Of a stretch of 64,000 nucleotides of DNA, positions 36,685-45,477 are shown piece after piece (position 1 is the first letter of the stretch; the number at the start of each line of letters is the position of its first letter). The notes below the pieces were generated by a model, which saw nothing but the letters and a program-made list of their open reading frames with translations, did no database searches and was not told the DNA's origin. A program made the translations under genes and the position numbers. Source of the stretch: Neobacillus rhizophilus (GTDB lineage: Bacteria; Bacillota; Bacilli; Bacillales; Cytobacillaceae); contig NZ_JAGYPF010000005.1 in assembly GCF_018343535.1 (NCBI RefSeq), forward strand, positions 434,001-498,000, read 5' to 3'.

Positions 36685-36700
36685 TTTGGGGGAGAGTCTC

Positions 36701-38389
36701 TTGTTGTCAGAACTATCGATAAAAAATTTCGCGATTATCGAAGCCTTAACGATTTCTTTTGAAAAAGGTTTAACTGTTTTAACGGGGGAAACGGGCGCGG
36801 GAAAATCGATTATTATTGATGCCATTCATTTGCTAGCAGGAGGTAGAGGGTCGGCTGAATTTGTCAGACATGGCGAAGATAAGGCAGAAATTGAAGGTTT
36901 GTTTCAAATTGACGAACCTCAGCACCCGGTCTACTTAAAGGCGCTTGAATTTGGTATTGATATAGAGGAAGGTATGGTCATATTGCGGCGGGATATTTCC
37001 CGCTCCGGCAAAAGCGTCTGCCGTGTAAACGGGAAGCTCGTAACCATTTCAACACTAAGGGAAATCGGTTCCGCTCTTGTTGATATCCATGGCCAGCATG
37101 AACATCAGGAACTGATGGATGAAACAAGGCATCTGCCGCTTCTCGACCAATTTGGCGCCGAAGAAATCGCAGCTTCTTTAGAAGAGTATCGGGAGGTTTT
37201 TGCACGCTTTGAGAAGACGCGCCAGAAACTTAAAGCGTTAAGTGAAAACGACCAGCAGATGGCCCATCGTCTAGATTTGATTCTTTTTCAGTTAAACGAA
37301 ATTCAAAAAGCCGATTTAAAGCTCCATGAAGATGAAGAATTAGCTGAGGAAAAAAGGAAATTGGCGAATTTTGAGAAGGTCTATGAGGCTTTTCAATTAA
37401 GTTATTCCGCATTAAATGGCGAGCAAAAAGGACTGGACTGGATTGGCATGGCCATGGGCCATCTCGAGGATGCCGGTTCCCTTGATAGCAGCTATAAAGA
37501 ATTATATGAACTAGTTTCCAATTGCTATTATCAGCTGGAAGATGCGGCCCGTTCCTTAAGAAATGAAATGGATGACATGGAATTTGATCCGCAAAGATTA
37601 CATGAAATCGAAGACCGCCTGAATGAAATCAACCAATTAAAACGAAAATACGGCAGAAGCATTAAGGAAATATTAGAATATGCGGCAAAAATAGAAGAAG
37701 AAATTGAAACACTGCAAAATAAAGAAACGCATATCAGTGAATTGGAAAAAGAATTGGCCTCCATCAATAAGGATTTAATTCTTGAGGCAAGGGAATTATC
37801 TGCCCTTAGGCAAAAGTGGGCTAAGAACCTCACTGGTCTTATACATACAGAGCTAAAGGAATTGTATATGGAAAAAACTGTTTTTGAAATACGAATCGAA
37901 ACAGAGCCCCAGCATTTTTCAAAAACAGGAATAGACCATGTTCAGTTTTATATTTCCACCAACCCTGGCGAACCGCTAAAGCCATTGTCAAAAGTGGCAT
38001 CCGGCGGGGAACTATCACGTATCATGCTGGCGTTAAAAAGTATCTTTTCCAAACATCAGGGAGTTACTTCGATTATCTTTGATGAAGTTGATACGGGTGT
38101 AAGCGGAAGGGTTGCCCAAGCGATTGCTGAAAAGATTTATAAAGTATCAGTAAATTCACAGGTATTATGTATTTCTCACCTGCCGCAGGTTGCAGCGATG
38201 GCGGATACTCACCTATATATATCGAAACTGATAAAGGGTGGAAGAACGACGACCTCGGTTAAGCCACTAAATGAACAAGAAAAAATAAAAGAGGTTGGCC
38301 GCATGATTTCGGGGACCGAAATTACGGAGTTAACGAAGCAACATGCGAAAGAATTATTGCAAATGGCAGAAGAAAATAAAAAAATTTGA
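36701..38389 (+). CDS. recN: DNA repair protein RecN
   Basis: SMC-like ATPase for double-strand break repair, 562 residues. Walker A GETGAGKSIII near residue 30, two long coiled coils (about 150-365), the ABC signature SKVASGGELSRIMLALK and Walker B TSIIFDEVDTGVSG. TTG 36701 reproduces the conserved start (M)LSELSIKNFAIIE and has GGGGGAGAG upstream; the frame's 5' extension is not conserved. Confidence 0.95.
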   Translation: MLSELSIKNFAIIEALTISFEKGLTVLTGETGAGKSIIIDAIHLLAGGRGSAEFVRHGEDKAEIEGLFQIDEPQHPVYLKALEFGIDIEEGMVILRRDISRSGKSVCRVNGKLVTISTLREIGSALVDIHGQHEHQELMDETRHLPLLDQFGAEEIAASLEEYREVFARFEKTRQKLKALSENDQQMAHRLDLILFQLNEIQKADLKLHEDEELAEEKRKLANFEKVYEAFQLSYSALNGEQKGLDWIGMAMGHLEDAGSLDSSYKELYELVSNCYYQLEDAARSLRNEMDDMEFDPQRLHEIEDRLNEINQLKRKYGRSIKEILEYAAKIEEEIETLQNKETHISELEKELASINKDLILEARELSALRQKWAKNLTGLIHTELKELYMEKTVFEIRIETEPQHFSKTGIDHVQFYISTNPGEPLKPLSKVASGGELSRIMLALKSIFSKHQGVTSIIFDEVDTGVSGRVAQAIAEKIYKVSVNSQVLCISHLPQVAAMADTHLYISKLIKGGRTTTSVKPLNEQEKIKEVGRMISGTEITELTKQHAKELLQMAEENKKI

Positions 38390-38392
38390 AAT

Positions 38393-38418
38393 GCTATCCA
38401 ACTTGGGTAGCTTTTTTA
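38393..38418 (+). terminator. Terminator after recN
   Basis: GCTATCC pairs with GGGTAGC across AACTT, followed by TTTTTTAT. Confidence 0.75.
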
Positions 38419-38511
38419 TATAGAACAAAGTTATAAATGATTGTCAAGGAGGCAAAATTAAAGATGTAGCCATTTCAACAGCAGAAAAAGAAGCGAGGAG
38501 AGTGAAAAGAT

Positions 38512-39801
38512 TTGAAATTAGAAATCGTTAGAAAAATAATTGGTGGAATTCTCCTTGTTTCATTATTCAGCCTTATTTTTTTTCAGCCTATGCGTGAGTA
38601 TTTAAGTGTTCCGAAGGATATTACCCTTTTTGAGGGGCAGGATTTTAGCTTTAAAAAGGCTGCATTTGTTTCAGCTTCGGTCCAAACACCCAATTCTAAT
38701 ATCACACTTGATCAGGAAAGCCATTCAGTCGCTGTAAAAGCATCGGAAAACGGTAAGAACGAAATGTTATTAGAGTTTGCAGGTATCCCCATTAAAAAGG
38801 TCGATGTAAATGTCTTAAAGGATTTTCGAGTGATTCCTGGCGGACAGTCGATTGGTGTAAAATTAAATACAGTTGGCGTATTAGTGGTTGGTCACCACCA
38901 AGTCAATACTGAAAACGGAAAGAAATCTCCAGGCGAAATTGCAGGAATAAAAGTTGGCGATATCATTACAGAAATTAATGGAAATAAGATTGAAAAAATG
39001 GCTGATGTCGCGCCATTCGTTCAAAGTGCTGGGCAGGATGGAAAACCGCTTGAAATGGCAATCAGCCGTGAAAGCGGTAAATTTACAACAAAATTGACTC
39101 CTTTGAAGGATAAAGGAGAAAACAGCTATAAACTTGGTTTGTATATTAGGGATTCGGCAGCGGGCATCGGAACGATGACATTTATTCACCCGCAATCAAA
39201 GAAATATGGTGCGCTTGGTCATGTTATCTCGGATATGGATACAAAGCAGCCAATTGTCGTAGAAGATGGACAAATTGTCCGCTCTACGGTGACTTCCATT
39301 GAAAAGGGAAGCAACGGTGACCCCGGTGAAAAACTGGCCCGTTTCTCATCAGATCGTGAAATTGTAGGAAATATTAAAAAGAATAGTCCTTTTGGAATTT
39401 TTGGTGAATTGAACAAAGAATTAAAAAACGGAGTATTAGATAAACCACTGCCAATTGCCTTATCCCATCAAGTAAAAGAAGGCCCAGCTAAGATTTTGAC
39501 AGTGGTCGATGATGACAAAGTAGAAGAATTTAACGTAGAAATTGTTAGTACAATTCCGCAAAAGTTTCCGGCGACAAAAGGCATGGTCATCAAAGTGACC
39601 GACCCGAAACTGCTTGAAAAAACAGGTGGAATCGTCCAAGGGATGAGCGGCAGCCCAATAATTCAAGATGGAAAATTAATCGGCGCTGTCACCCATGTGT
39701 TTGTGAATGATCCGACCTCCGGTTACGGGGTACACATTGAATGGATGTTAAATGAAGCCGGAATTAACATATACGAAATGCCGAAAAATAAAGCAAGTTA
39801 A
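38512..39801 (+). CDS. spoIVB: SpoIVB serine peptidase
   Basis: Forespore-secreted signalling protease that triggers SpoIVFB-dependent pro-sigma-K processing. The product has 429 residues with an N-terminal helix (about 10-28), a PDZ domain (about 110-195, containing SPGEIAGIKVGDIITEING) and the peptidase S55 domain. Catalytic His is probably in GALGHVISDMDT, and catalytic Ser in VQGMSGSPIIQDG. TTG 38512 follows GAGGAGAGTG. It lies between recN and spo0A, the conserved order. Confidence 0.95.
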   Translation: MKLEIVRKIIGGILLVSLFSLIFFQPMREYLSVPKDITLFEGQDFSFKKAAFVSASVQTPNSNITLDQESHSVAVKASENGKNEMLLEFAGIPIKKVDVNVLKDFRVIPGGQSIGVKLNTVGVLVVGHHQVNTENGKKSPGEIAGIKVGDIITEINGNKIEKMADVAPFVQSAGQDGKPLEMAISRESGKFTTKLTPLKDKGENSYKLGLYIRDSAAGIGTMTFIHPQSKKYGALGHVISDMDTKQPIVVEDGQIVRSTVTSIEKGSNGDPGEKLARFSSDREIVGNIKKNSPFGIFGELNKELKNGVLDKPLPIALSHQVKEGPAKILTVVDDDKVEEFNVEIVSTIPQKFPATKGMVIKVTDPKLLEKTGGIVQGMSGSPIIQDGKLIGAVTHVFVNDPTSGYGVHIEWMLNEAGINIYEMPKNKAS

Positions 39802-39806
39802 ATGAT

Positions 39807-39842
39807 AAGCAAAATAGGATAATTTACCTATTTTGCTTTTTC
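39807..39842 (+). terminator. Terminator after spoIVB
   Basis: AAGCAAAATAGG pairs with CCTATTTTGCTT across 8 nt, followed by TTTTCTTT. Confidence 0.85.
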
Positions 39843-39856
39843 TTTGGTATAGATTT

Positions 39857-39904
39857 TTCGACAAAATTTAGTTATAATTTGGAAAAATAGCGTTTTTCGT
39901 CGAA
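39857..39904. promoter_or_regulatory. Two 0A-box-like sites upstream of spo0A
   Basis: TTCGACAAA (39857-39865) is the exact complement of the 0A box TTTGTCGAA. TTCGTCGAA (39896-39904) has one mismatch. Autoregulation through such boxes is established for B. subtilis spo0A. Confidence 0.6.
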
Positions 39905-39966
39905 TTAACGAGAAAAATTAAGAAAAGCTAAGATTTTATCACTATTTTAAGAAATATTAAAAAAAT

Positions 39967-39994
39967 GAGAGGATTTTTTGTTGCATTGTCGAAT
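39967..39994 (+). promoter_or_regulatory. Candidate sigma-H (Ps) promoter of spo0A with overlapping 0A box
   Basis: AGAGGATTT as -35 and GTCGAAT as -10 match the sigma-H patterns RnAGGAWWW and RnnGAAT. The -10 overlaps ATTGTCGAA (39985-39993), an 8/9 0A box. This mirrors the sporulation promoter Ps of B. subtilis spo0A. Confidence 0.6.
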
Positions 39995-40072
39995 TTCTAA
40001 TTTAGAATAGAATTAGAGGATTTTTGACATTTACAAAATAGAGAATTGTGATAAGTTGAGGAGGAACCGGAG

Positions 40073-40867
40073 TTGAAGAAGATAAAAGTATGTGTCGTAG
40101 ATGACAATAGAGAACTTGTAGGGTTATTGGAGGATTACATTTCTTCTCAAGATGACATGGAAGTGGCAGGAGTTGCCCATAATGGCCAGGAATGCCTGGA
40201 TATGTTAAACACGATTGACCCAGATGTACTTGTTCTTGATATTATCATGCCTCATCTTGACGGGTTGGCAGTACTGGAGCGCCTTCGCGAGTTGAAAAAG
40301 GGAGTATTGCCAAATGTCATTATGTTAACAGCTTTTGGCCAGGAAGATGTTACGAAAAAAGCCGTGGAGCTTGGTGCCTCCTATTTTATCCTAAAGCCTT
40401 TTGATATGGAGAATTTAGGCAGCCACATTCGTCAGGTCAGCGGCAGCAGAAGCTCATTCTCCGCACGGAAGGTTTCCGCCTCCACCTATCGAACACAGTC
40501 AGATGCAAAACCCAAGAATCTCGATGCCAGCATTACAAGCATTATCCATGAAATTGGTGTACCTGCTCACATTAAAGGGTACTTATATTTGCGCGAAGCC
40601 ATTGCGATGGTATTTAATGATATTGAACTGCTCGGCTCGATTACAAAAGTGTTATATCCTGATATTGCCAAAAAATATAATACAACCGCTAGCCGCGTGG
40701 AACGGGCCATCCGCCATGCCATTGAAGTAGCGTGGAGCCGCGGAAATATCGATTCCATTTCATCCCTATTTGGCTATACCGTCAGCATGTCTAAAGCAAA
40801 GCCGACCAATTCGGAATTCATCGCGATGGTGGCTGACAAGCTTCGTTTGGAGCATAAGGCCTCTTGA
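40073..40867 (+). CDS. spo0A: Sporulation master regulator Spo0A
   Basis: Response regulator at the end of the phosphorelay that commits the cell to sporulation. The product has 264 residues. The receiver domain (about 1-125) has D10/D11, phosphoacceptor D56 and K108; a variable linker (about 130-145) follows; the DNA-binding domain carries HEIGVPAHIKGYLYLREAI and SRVERAIRHAIEVAWSRGN. TTG 40073 follows GAGGAGGAACCGGAG. The promoter region carries 0A boxes and a sigma-H-like promoter. Confidence 0.98.
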   Translation: MKKIKVCVVDDNRELVGLLEDYISSQDDMEVAGVAHNGQECLDMLNTIDPDVLVLDIIMPHLDGLAVLERLRELKKGVLPNVIMLTAFGQEDVTKKAVELGASYFILKPFDMENLGSHIRQVSGSRSSFSARKVSASTYRTQSDAKPKNLDASITSIIHEIGVPAHIKGYLYLREAIAMVFNDIELLGSITKVLYPDIAKKYNTTASRVERAIRHAIEVAWSRGNIDSISSLFGYTVSMSKAKPTNSEFIAMVADKLRLEHKAS

Positions 40868-40880
40868 AAGGAATAATAAT

Positions 40881-40912
40881 AAAAAAGCCTCATAGGTTTG
40901 AGGCTTTTTATT
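40881..40912 (+). terminator. Terminator after spo0A
   Basis: AAAAGCCTCA pairs with TTGAGGCTTTTT across a short loop, ending in a T tract. Confidence 0.85.
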
Positions 40913-40921
40913 GTGCAATTT

Positions 40922-40996
40922 TTTAGCTAATAGGAAAGCATAAATTCAACTACGCCTCTTTCTTCGTCCTATCGGACTTGCCAATCGGCGAGTTTT
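40922..40996 (+). repeat. Dispersed repeat, copy d (short form, plus orientation)
   Basis: Starts TTTAGCTAATAGGAAAGCAT and continues AAATTCAACTACGCCTC, then TCGTCCTATCGGACTTGCC and the near-palindrome CCAATCGGCGAG. It follows the spo0A terminator and abuts the yycC-like gene. Confidence 0.85.
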
Positions 40997-40999
40997 CGT

Positions 41000-41140
41000 T
41001 TACTTTGTATTTTCTTTTTCCAATTCCATTAATTTTTGAATGAGAATATGCTGTGGCATATGCATAATCTGTTCTAGTGGAACTTTTAGTTTTTCGGCCA
41101 GTTTGACTGCAGTTTCAGGTGTTATTTGTAAAGGTTTCAT
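41000..41140 (-). CDS. YycC-like 46-residue protein
   Basis: Short minus-strand gene encoding 46 residues that begin MKPLQITPETAVKLAEKLKV and continue PLEQIMHMPQHILIQKLMEL. This resembles the small YycC family of Bacillus, whose function is unknown. The ATG at 41140 has GGAGGG upstream. Its 3' end touches dispersed repeat copy d. It is divergent from the phosphodiesterase gene over 36 nt, so their promoters must overlap. Confidence 0.85.
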   Translation of the reverse strand: MKPLQITPETAVKLAEKLKVPLEQIMHMPQHILIQKLMELEKENTK

Positions 41141-41176
41141 ACAAGACCCTCCAATCTAGTTTAAGGAAGTGAAAAA

Positions 41177-41905
41177 ATGACACAAATATTTGCTCACCGC
41201 GGTTTTTCCTCATCTTATGCTGAAAATACGATGAGTTCTTTTATAGCAGCAGAAAAAGCGGGTGCCGACGGGTTAGAGCTTGATGTCCAATTAACAAATG
41301 ATGGCGAAATCGTTGTCATTCATGATGAAAAAATTGATCGGACTACAAACGGGAATGGCTTTGTGAAAGACTTTTCATACAGAGAAATCAGGAAATTTAA
41401 CGCCAATAACAAGGGGTTTAAAAAAGAACCAATTCCAGCTCTGGAAGAAGTTCTGGAATGGATGAAAACAAACAAGCTCTTATGCAATATTGAGTTTAAA
41501 AATGGTCTCATTCCATATGAAGGAATGGAACAAAAGGTGATAGAAATGGTAAGTAAATATAATCTGTCGGATCGGATTATCATTTCTTCTTTCAATCATT
41601 ATAGCATTGTTAACAGTTATCGTTTAGCGCCGGAAATTGAAACAGCACCGCTTTTTATCGAAAGCATATACATGCCGTGGGTTTATTCGCAATCAATAAA
41701 GGCAAGTGGGATTCATCCAAAGCATTCCACGATACCAGACCAAATTGTCAAAACGACAATGGAAAATGGTATCGCTGTACGGCCGTATACGGTTAATCGC
41801 GAAGCGGATATGCATCGCCTGTTTAATGTGAATTGTACCGCAATTATCACAGATAACCCGGTTAAGGCCAGAAAGGTTCGAAAACAATATGAAAAGAGAC
41901 CGTGA
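41177..41905 (+). CDS. Glycerophosphodiester phosphodiesterase
   Basis: Hydrolyses glycerophosphodiesters to glycerol-3-phosphate and an alcohol. The 242-residue protein has the GDPD signature: HRGFSSSYAENTMSSF (catalytic His8 and Glu near 17), GLELDVQLTNDGEIVVIHDE with metal-binding Glu/Asp and the second catalytic His, and NIEFKNG. There is no signal peptide, so it is cytoplasmic, like B. subtilis YqiK. It shares a bidirectional terminator with the convergent gene. Confidence 0.92.
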   Translation: MTQIFAHRGFSSSYAENTMSSFIAAEKAGADGLELDVQLTNDGEIVVIHDEKIDRTTNGNGFVKDFSYREIRKFNANNKGFKKEPIPALEEVLEWMKTNKLLCNIEFKNGLIPYEGMEQKVIEMVSKYNLSDRIIISSFNHYSIVNSYRLAPEIETAPLFIESIYMPWVYSQSIKASGIHPKHSTIPDQIVKTTMENGIAVRPYTVNREADMHRLFNVNCTAIITDNPVKARKVRKQYEKRP

Positions 41906-41925
41906 CCACGGCCTCTTTTATTTTT
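41895..41925. terminator. Bidirectional terminator
   Basis: AAAAGAGACCGTG pairs with CACGGCCTCTTTT (one mismatch). There are T residues on both strands, between convergent genes whose 3' ends it overlaps. Confidence 0.75.
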
Positions 41926-42166
41926 TGGTCCTCGTTTCCTTAAATCGAGCCTGTACCTTATTTCTTTTACGGTCGCGATAAAGGATAAATCCGGCTACAA
42001 ATCCTAAACCGCCTAAAAGTAAGAGTAATCCGACGATAAATTGAAGCCATAATTTCGGAAATGGTGCTTGCAGAACCCCAAAGGTCATATCACGCATTAA
42101 TTTAATTCCAACCGCTGCCAAAAATCCAGGGATGACTAAAATGATGAGGGCAATAATCCGCTTCAT
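41918..42166 (-). CDS. yqzF: DUF2627 membrane protein (YqzF-like)
   Basis: An 82-residue protein with two helices (about 4-24 and 42-64) and a basic tail RDRKRNKVQARF. It matches the DUF2627/YqzF family found just upstream of bkdR in Bacillus; the function is unknown. The start at 42166 (MKRIIALIILVIPG) has GGAAGGAT upstream; the longer frame to 42220 is not conserved. Confidence 0.87.
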   Translation of the reverse strand: MKRIIALIILVIPGFLAAVGIKLMRDMTFGVLQAPFPKLWLQFIVGLLLLLGGLGFVAGFILYRDRKRNKVQARFKETRTKK

Positions 42167-42335
42167 AAAAATATCCTTCCGCTTTTTATTTAAGCATATC
42201 ACATAAAAATAATAGTACATGGTTTTAATTTGTCAAGATGCGGGTTACGGTTTACAATTAATCTGAAAAAAATTGCATAATAAACAATCTAGAATAGAAA
42301 AATTTTGCGTACTTTTATACATAGGGGCGGATTTT

Positions 42336-44411
42336 ATGCAAAATATCATGATAGTCGGGGCCGGAAAAGGCGGAAGTGCCATTTTAAAAATTTTAAAAGA
42401 ATCGGAAGTGCTTAACGTCTCTGTCGTAATTGACCGGAACTTAGATGCCCCCGGTATCCTTTTAGCCCAAAAGGAAGGAATCAAAACCGGAACGGATTGG
42501 CAACCCTTTTTAACCGAAAACCTTGACATCATCATTGAAGTAACAGGCGATGAACATGTTTTTCAAAAATTACGAAACGAAAAAAATCAAAAAACGATTT
42601 TAATCCCAGGTAGTGTCGCCTTTCTTGTCTCTAAATTAATGGAAGAAAAAGAAGAGTTAATTGAAAAGCATCAATATGAATCCTATCTTCAGGAGCTTAT
42701 TTTTAATTCGACCAATGATGGAATGGTGGTTATTGACCATCAAGGATATATCTTTCTTTTTAATCGAAGAGCCGAAGAAATGATGGGGGTAGACAAAGAG
42801 GAGACAATCGGTCAATATGTCACAGAGATCATTCCTCATAGCCGGCTGCCGATTATTTTGCAAACTAGAAGAATCGAAACAAATCAGGAAATGGTCTTGG
42901 GGAATGGCCGCAAGATTATCACAACTAGGATTCCTATTGTTGAGGAGAATGGAACTTTAATCGGTGCTCTTGCCGTTTTTAAGGATATAACCGAAGTGGT
43001 AAAGCTTGCTGAGGAAATCACCGATTTAAAAGAGATTCAGACAATGCTCCAAGCGATTATTCATTCTAGTGACGATGCCATTTCAGTCGTGGATGAAGAG
43101 GGCCGGGGAATCCTTATTAATCCCGCCTATACAAGATTAACAGGGCTCACGAAGGAGGAAGTAATCGGAAAACCTGCAACAGCTGATATTTCCGAAGGTG
43201 AAAGTATGCACATGAAGGTGCTGCAAACTAGAAGGGCTGTGAGAGGTGTACCAATGCGGGTAGGACCCCACAAACGGGAAGTCATCGTTAATGTGGCACC
43301 GATCATCGTAACCGGGAAATTGAAAGGCAGCGTTGGGGTCATTCATGATATGTCAGAAATGAAATCGCTAAGCAGGGAATTAAACAGGGCCAGACAGTTA
43401 ATTCGTAAGCTTGAAGCAAAATATACATTTGAGGATATTATCGGAAAATCGGATGAAATGATGCTTGCCATTGAGCAGGCCAAATTGGGAGCAAAAACCC
43501 CGGCGACAGTTCTTCTGCGCGGTGAATCAGGTACAGGTAAAGAATTGTTTGCCCATGCGATCCATAATGCGAGCGACCGAAAATATAACAAGTTTATCCG
43601 AGTGAATTGTGCAGCTATATCCGAATCGCTGCTTGAAAGTGAACTGTTTGGCTATGAAGAGGGGGCGTTTTCAGGAGCGATAAGGGGAGGAAAGCGAGGT
43701 CTGTTTGAGGAAGCTAATAACGGAAGTATTTTTCTTGATGAAATAGGCGAGCTGTCCGCAAATACCCAGGCGAAGCTCCTTCGAGTTCTGCAGGAAAATG
43801 AAATTATCCGTGTAGGTGGAACTAAACCAATGACTATCAATGTACGAATCATTGCAGCTACTAATGTCAATTTAGAAAAGGGTATTGCGAAGGGAAGCTT
43901 TAGGGAAGACTTATACTATCGTTTGAATCGTATGCCTATCCACATTCCCCCATTGAGAAAACGGAAAGAGGAGATCCCCTCGTTATCAGAACGGCTGATT
44001 CAAAAAATTAACCGTGACTACGGCCGGAACGTAGAAGGGATTACGCAGGCTGCTTTACATTTTTTGATGGAATATGACTGGCCAGGGAATGTCAGAGAAC
44101 TGGAGAATATACTTGGCAGAGCGATTATTTTTATGAACTATTCCGAAACGCTCATTGATGTCCCTCATTTGCCGCAACTAACAAGTAATAAGCTACATAA
44201 TGATCATTCCGATGATCAGATACAGGATTCAATCTCTTTAGAGGGCACATTATCAGAAATGATAGAAAAGCATGAGGCAAAGATTATCCAGCAAACATTG
44301 GCCCGCCTCAACGGAAATAAAACACAAACCGCCAAAGCCCTTGGACTTTCGGTGAGAAACTTATATTATAAGCTGGAAAAATACAATCTTGAAAATAATA
44401 GCATGCAATAA
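42336..44411 (+). CDS. bkdR: Sigma-54-dependent activator BkdR
   Basis: Enhancer-binding protein that activates the branched-chain keto acid operon with sigma-54. The product has 691 residues: an N-terminal Rossmann-like domain (about 1-110, MIVGAGKGGSAILKIL), two PAS domains (about 120-230 and 245-355), the AAA+ domain with Walker A GESGTGKELF, GAFTGA-type loop (here EGAFSGAIRGG), Walker B GSIFLDEIGE, and a Fis-type HTH at the end (GNKTQTAKALGLSVRNLYYK). The GAFSGA in place of GAFTGA keeps the hydroxyl residue. The ATG at 42336 follows GGGGCGG. Confidence 0.93.
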   Translation: MQNIMIVGAGKGGSAILKILKESEVLNVSVVIDRNLDAPGILLAQKEGIKTGTDWQPFLTENLDIIIEVTGDEHVFQKLRNEKNQKTILIPGSVAFLVSKLMEEKEELIEKHQYESYLQELIFNSTNDGMVVIDHQGYIFLFNRRAEEMMGVDKEETIGQYVTEIIPHSRLPIILQTRRIETNQEMVLGNGRKIITTRIPIVEENGTLIGALAVFKDITEVVKLAEEITDLKEIQTMLQAIIHSSDDAISVVDEEGRGILINPAYTRLTGLTKEEVIGKPATADISEGESMHMKVLQTRRAVRGVPMRVGPHKREVIVNVAPIIVTGKLKGSVGVIHDMSEMKSLSRELNRARQLIRKLEAKYTFEDIIGKSDEMMLAIEQAKLGAKTPATVLLRGESGTGKELFAHAIHNASDRKYNKFIRVNCAAISESLLESELFGYEEGAFSGAIRGGKRGLFEEANNGSIFLDEIGELSANTQAKLLRVLQENEIIRVGGTKPMTINVRIIAATNVNLEKGIAKGSFREDLYYRLNRMPIHIPPLRKRKEEIPSLSERLIQKINRDYGRNVEGITQAALHFLMEYDWPGNVRELENILGRAIIFMNYSETLIDVPHLPQLTSNKLHNDHSDDQIQDSISLEGTLSEMIEKHEAKIIQQTLARLNGNKTQTAKALGLSVRNLYYKLEKYNLENNSMQ

Positions 44412-44430
44412 ACTTCAAGGTGTGAAATTT

Positions 44431-44446
44431 ATTGCATGTTTGCAAT
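44431..44446. promoter_or_regulatory. Probable BkdR upstream activating site
   Basis: Perfect inverted repeat ATTGCATGTTTGCAAT, about 35 nt upstream of the -24 element, the usual place for an enhancer-binding protein. A related GCATGCAAT half site lies at about 44401, and an ATTGCAT half site lies upstream of bkdR itself near 42274. Confidence 0.5.
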
Positions 44447-44478
44447 CTGTAAAATAAAGCGTTTTCATAAAAGGAACT

Positions 44479-44495
44479 TTGGCATGATTATTGCA
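44479..44495 (+). promoter_or_regulatory. Sigma-54 promoter of the ptb-bkd operon
   Basis: TTGGCATGATTATTGCA matches the -24/-12 consensus TGGCAC-N5-TTGCW, with correct GG to GC spacing, about 48 nt before ptb. Together with the sigma-54 activator directly upstream this is a firm assignment. Confidence 0.85.
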
Positions 44496-44542
44496 AGTTA
44501 AATATATGGAGTTGCAGGAAAGGTGAAAGGGTTGATGATAGC

Positions 44543-45442
44543 TTGCTGCTTGAAACATTGATTGACAAAGCAACCCAAAATGATGCTAAAACAGTTGCAG
44601 TCGCGGCTGCAGAAGACGAGGAAGTGATTGAAGCAGTCCTTGATGCGCTAAATCGTAACCTGGCTCATTTTTTACTATTTGGTGATCAAGAAAAAATCAA
44701 ACCCATCCTTCAATTGAAAGGGATAGATGCAAATAGCGAGAATCGTCTTACGATTATCCATACTGCCTCATTAGCCGAAGCGGCAGATTTCGCTGTTAAA
44801 GCTGTCTCAAGCAAAGAGGCTCATGTGTTAATGAAGGGGAATCTTCCTACTAATATTATTTTAAAATCTGTTTTAAATAAGGAATTTGGCTTACGGACAG
44901 GGAATGTACTATCCCACACGGCAGTATTCGAAGTACCAGGATTTGAACGCTTTATTATCGTAACGGACGCAGCTATGAATATTGCTCCGGATTTACAGCA
45001 AAAGGTTCAAATCACCAACAATGCCGTCTCTTTGGCAAAGGCTATTGGGATTGAAACCCCAAAGATCGCGCCGATTGCGGCTGTCGAAGAAGTAAACCCT
45101 GCCATGCAGGCAACCCTGGATGCTGCTGCGTTAACCATGATGAACAGAAGGGGACAAATAAAAGGCTGCCTTATTGATGGCCCGCTTGCATTGGATAACG
45201 CCATCTCGGCGCTTGCTGCCGAGCACAAAGGGATTCAGAGCGAGGTTGCAGGGGAAGCTGACATTCTATTAGTACCTGCGATTGAAGTTGGAAATGCCTT
45301 ATATAAATCATTAATTTATTTTGCAAATGCCAAAGTGGGTGCCGTCATCTCAGGAGCAAAAGCACCGATCGTCTTGACTTCAAGAGCCGATTCGGCTGAG
45401 AGCAAGCTATATTCGCTGGCATTGGCATTGTGTTCTGTATAG
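44543..45442 (+). CDS. ptb: Phosphate butyryltransferase
   Basis: Transfers acyl groups between CoA and phosphate, giving butyryl- or branched acyl-phosphate. The product has 299 residues of the PTA_PTB family with LDAAALTMMNRRGQIKGCLIDGPLALDNAI and VPAIEVGNALYKSLIYFA typical of the group. TTG 44543 is the first plausible start in frame; AAAGGGTTGATG lies upstream, slightly distant. It is the first gene of the sigma-54 operon and works with Buk. Confidence 0.92.
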   Translation: MLLETLIDKATQNDAKTVAVAAAEDEEVIEAVLDALNRNLAHFLLFGDQEKIKPILQLKGIDANSENRLTIIHTASLAEAADFAVKAVSSKEAHVLMKGNLPTNIILKSVLNKEFGLRTGNVLSHTAVFEVPGFERFIIVTDAAMNIAPDLQQKVQITNNAVSLAKAIGIETPKIAPIAAVEEVNPAMQATLDAAALTMMNRRGQIKGCLIDGPLALDNAISALAAEHKGIQSEVAGEADILLVPAIEVGNALYKSLIYFANAKVGAVISGAKAPIVLTSRADSAESKLYSLALALCSV

Positions 45443-45477
45443 TACTAGTACGCTTATTTTTCAGAGGAGGAATTAAC

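Noticed and set aside
38446..38469. Ribosome binding site AAGGAGG followed by ATG-TAG upstream of spoIVB
   Set aside because: A one-codon start-stop unit could be regulatory, but spacing is long (11 nt) and nothing else supports it.
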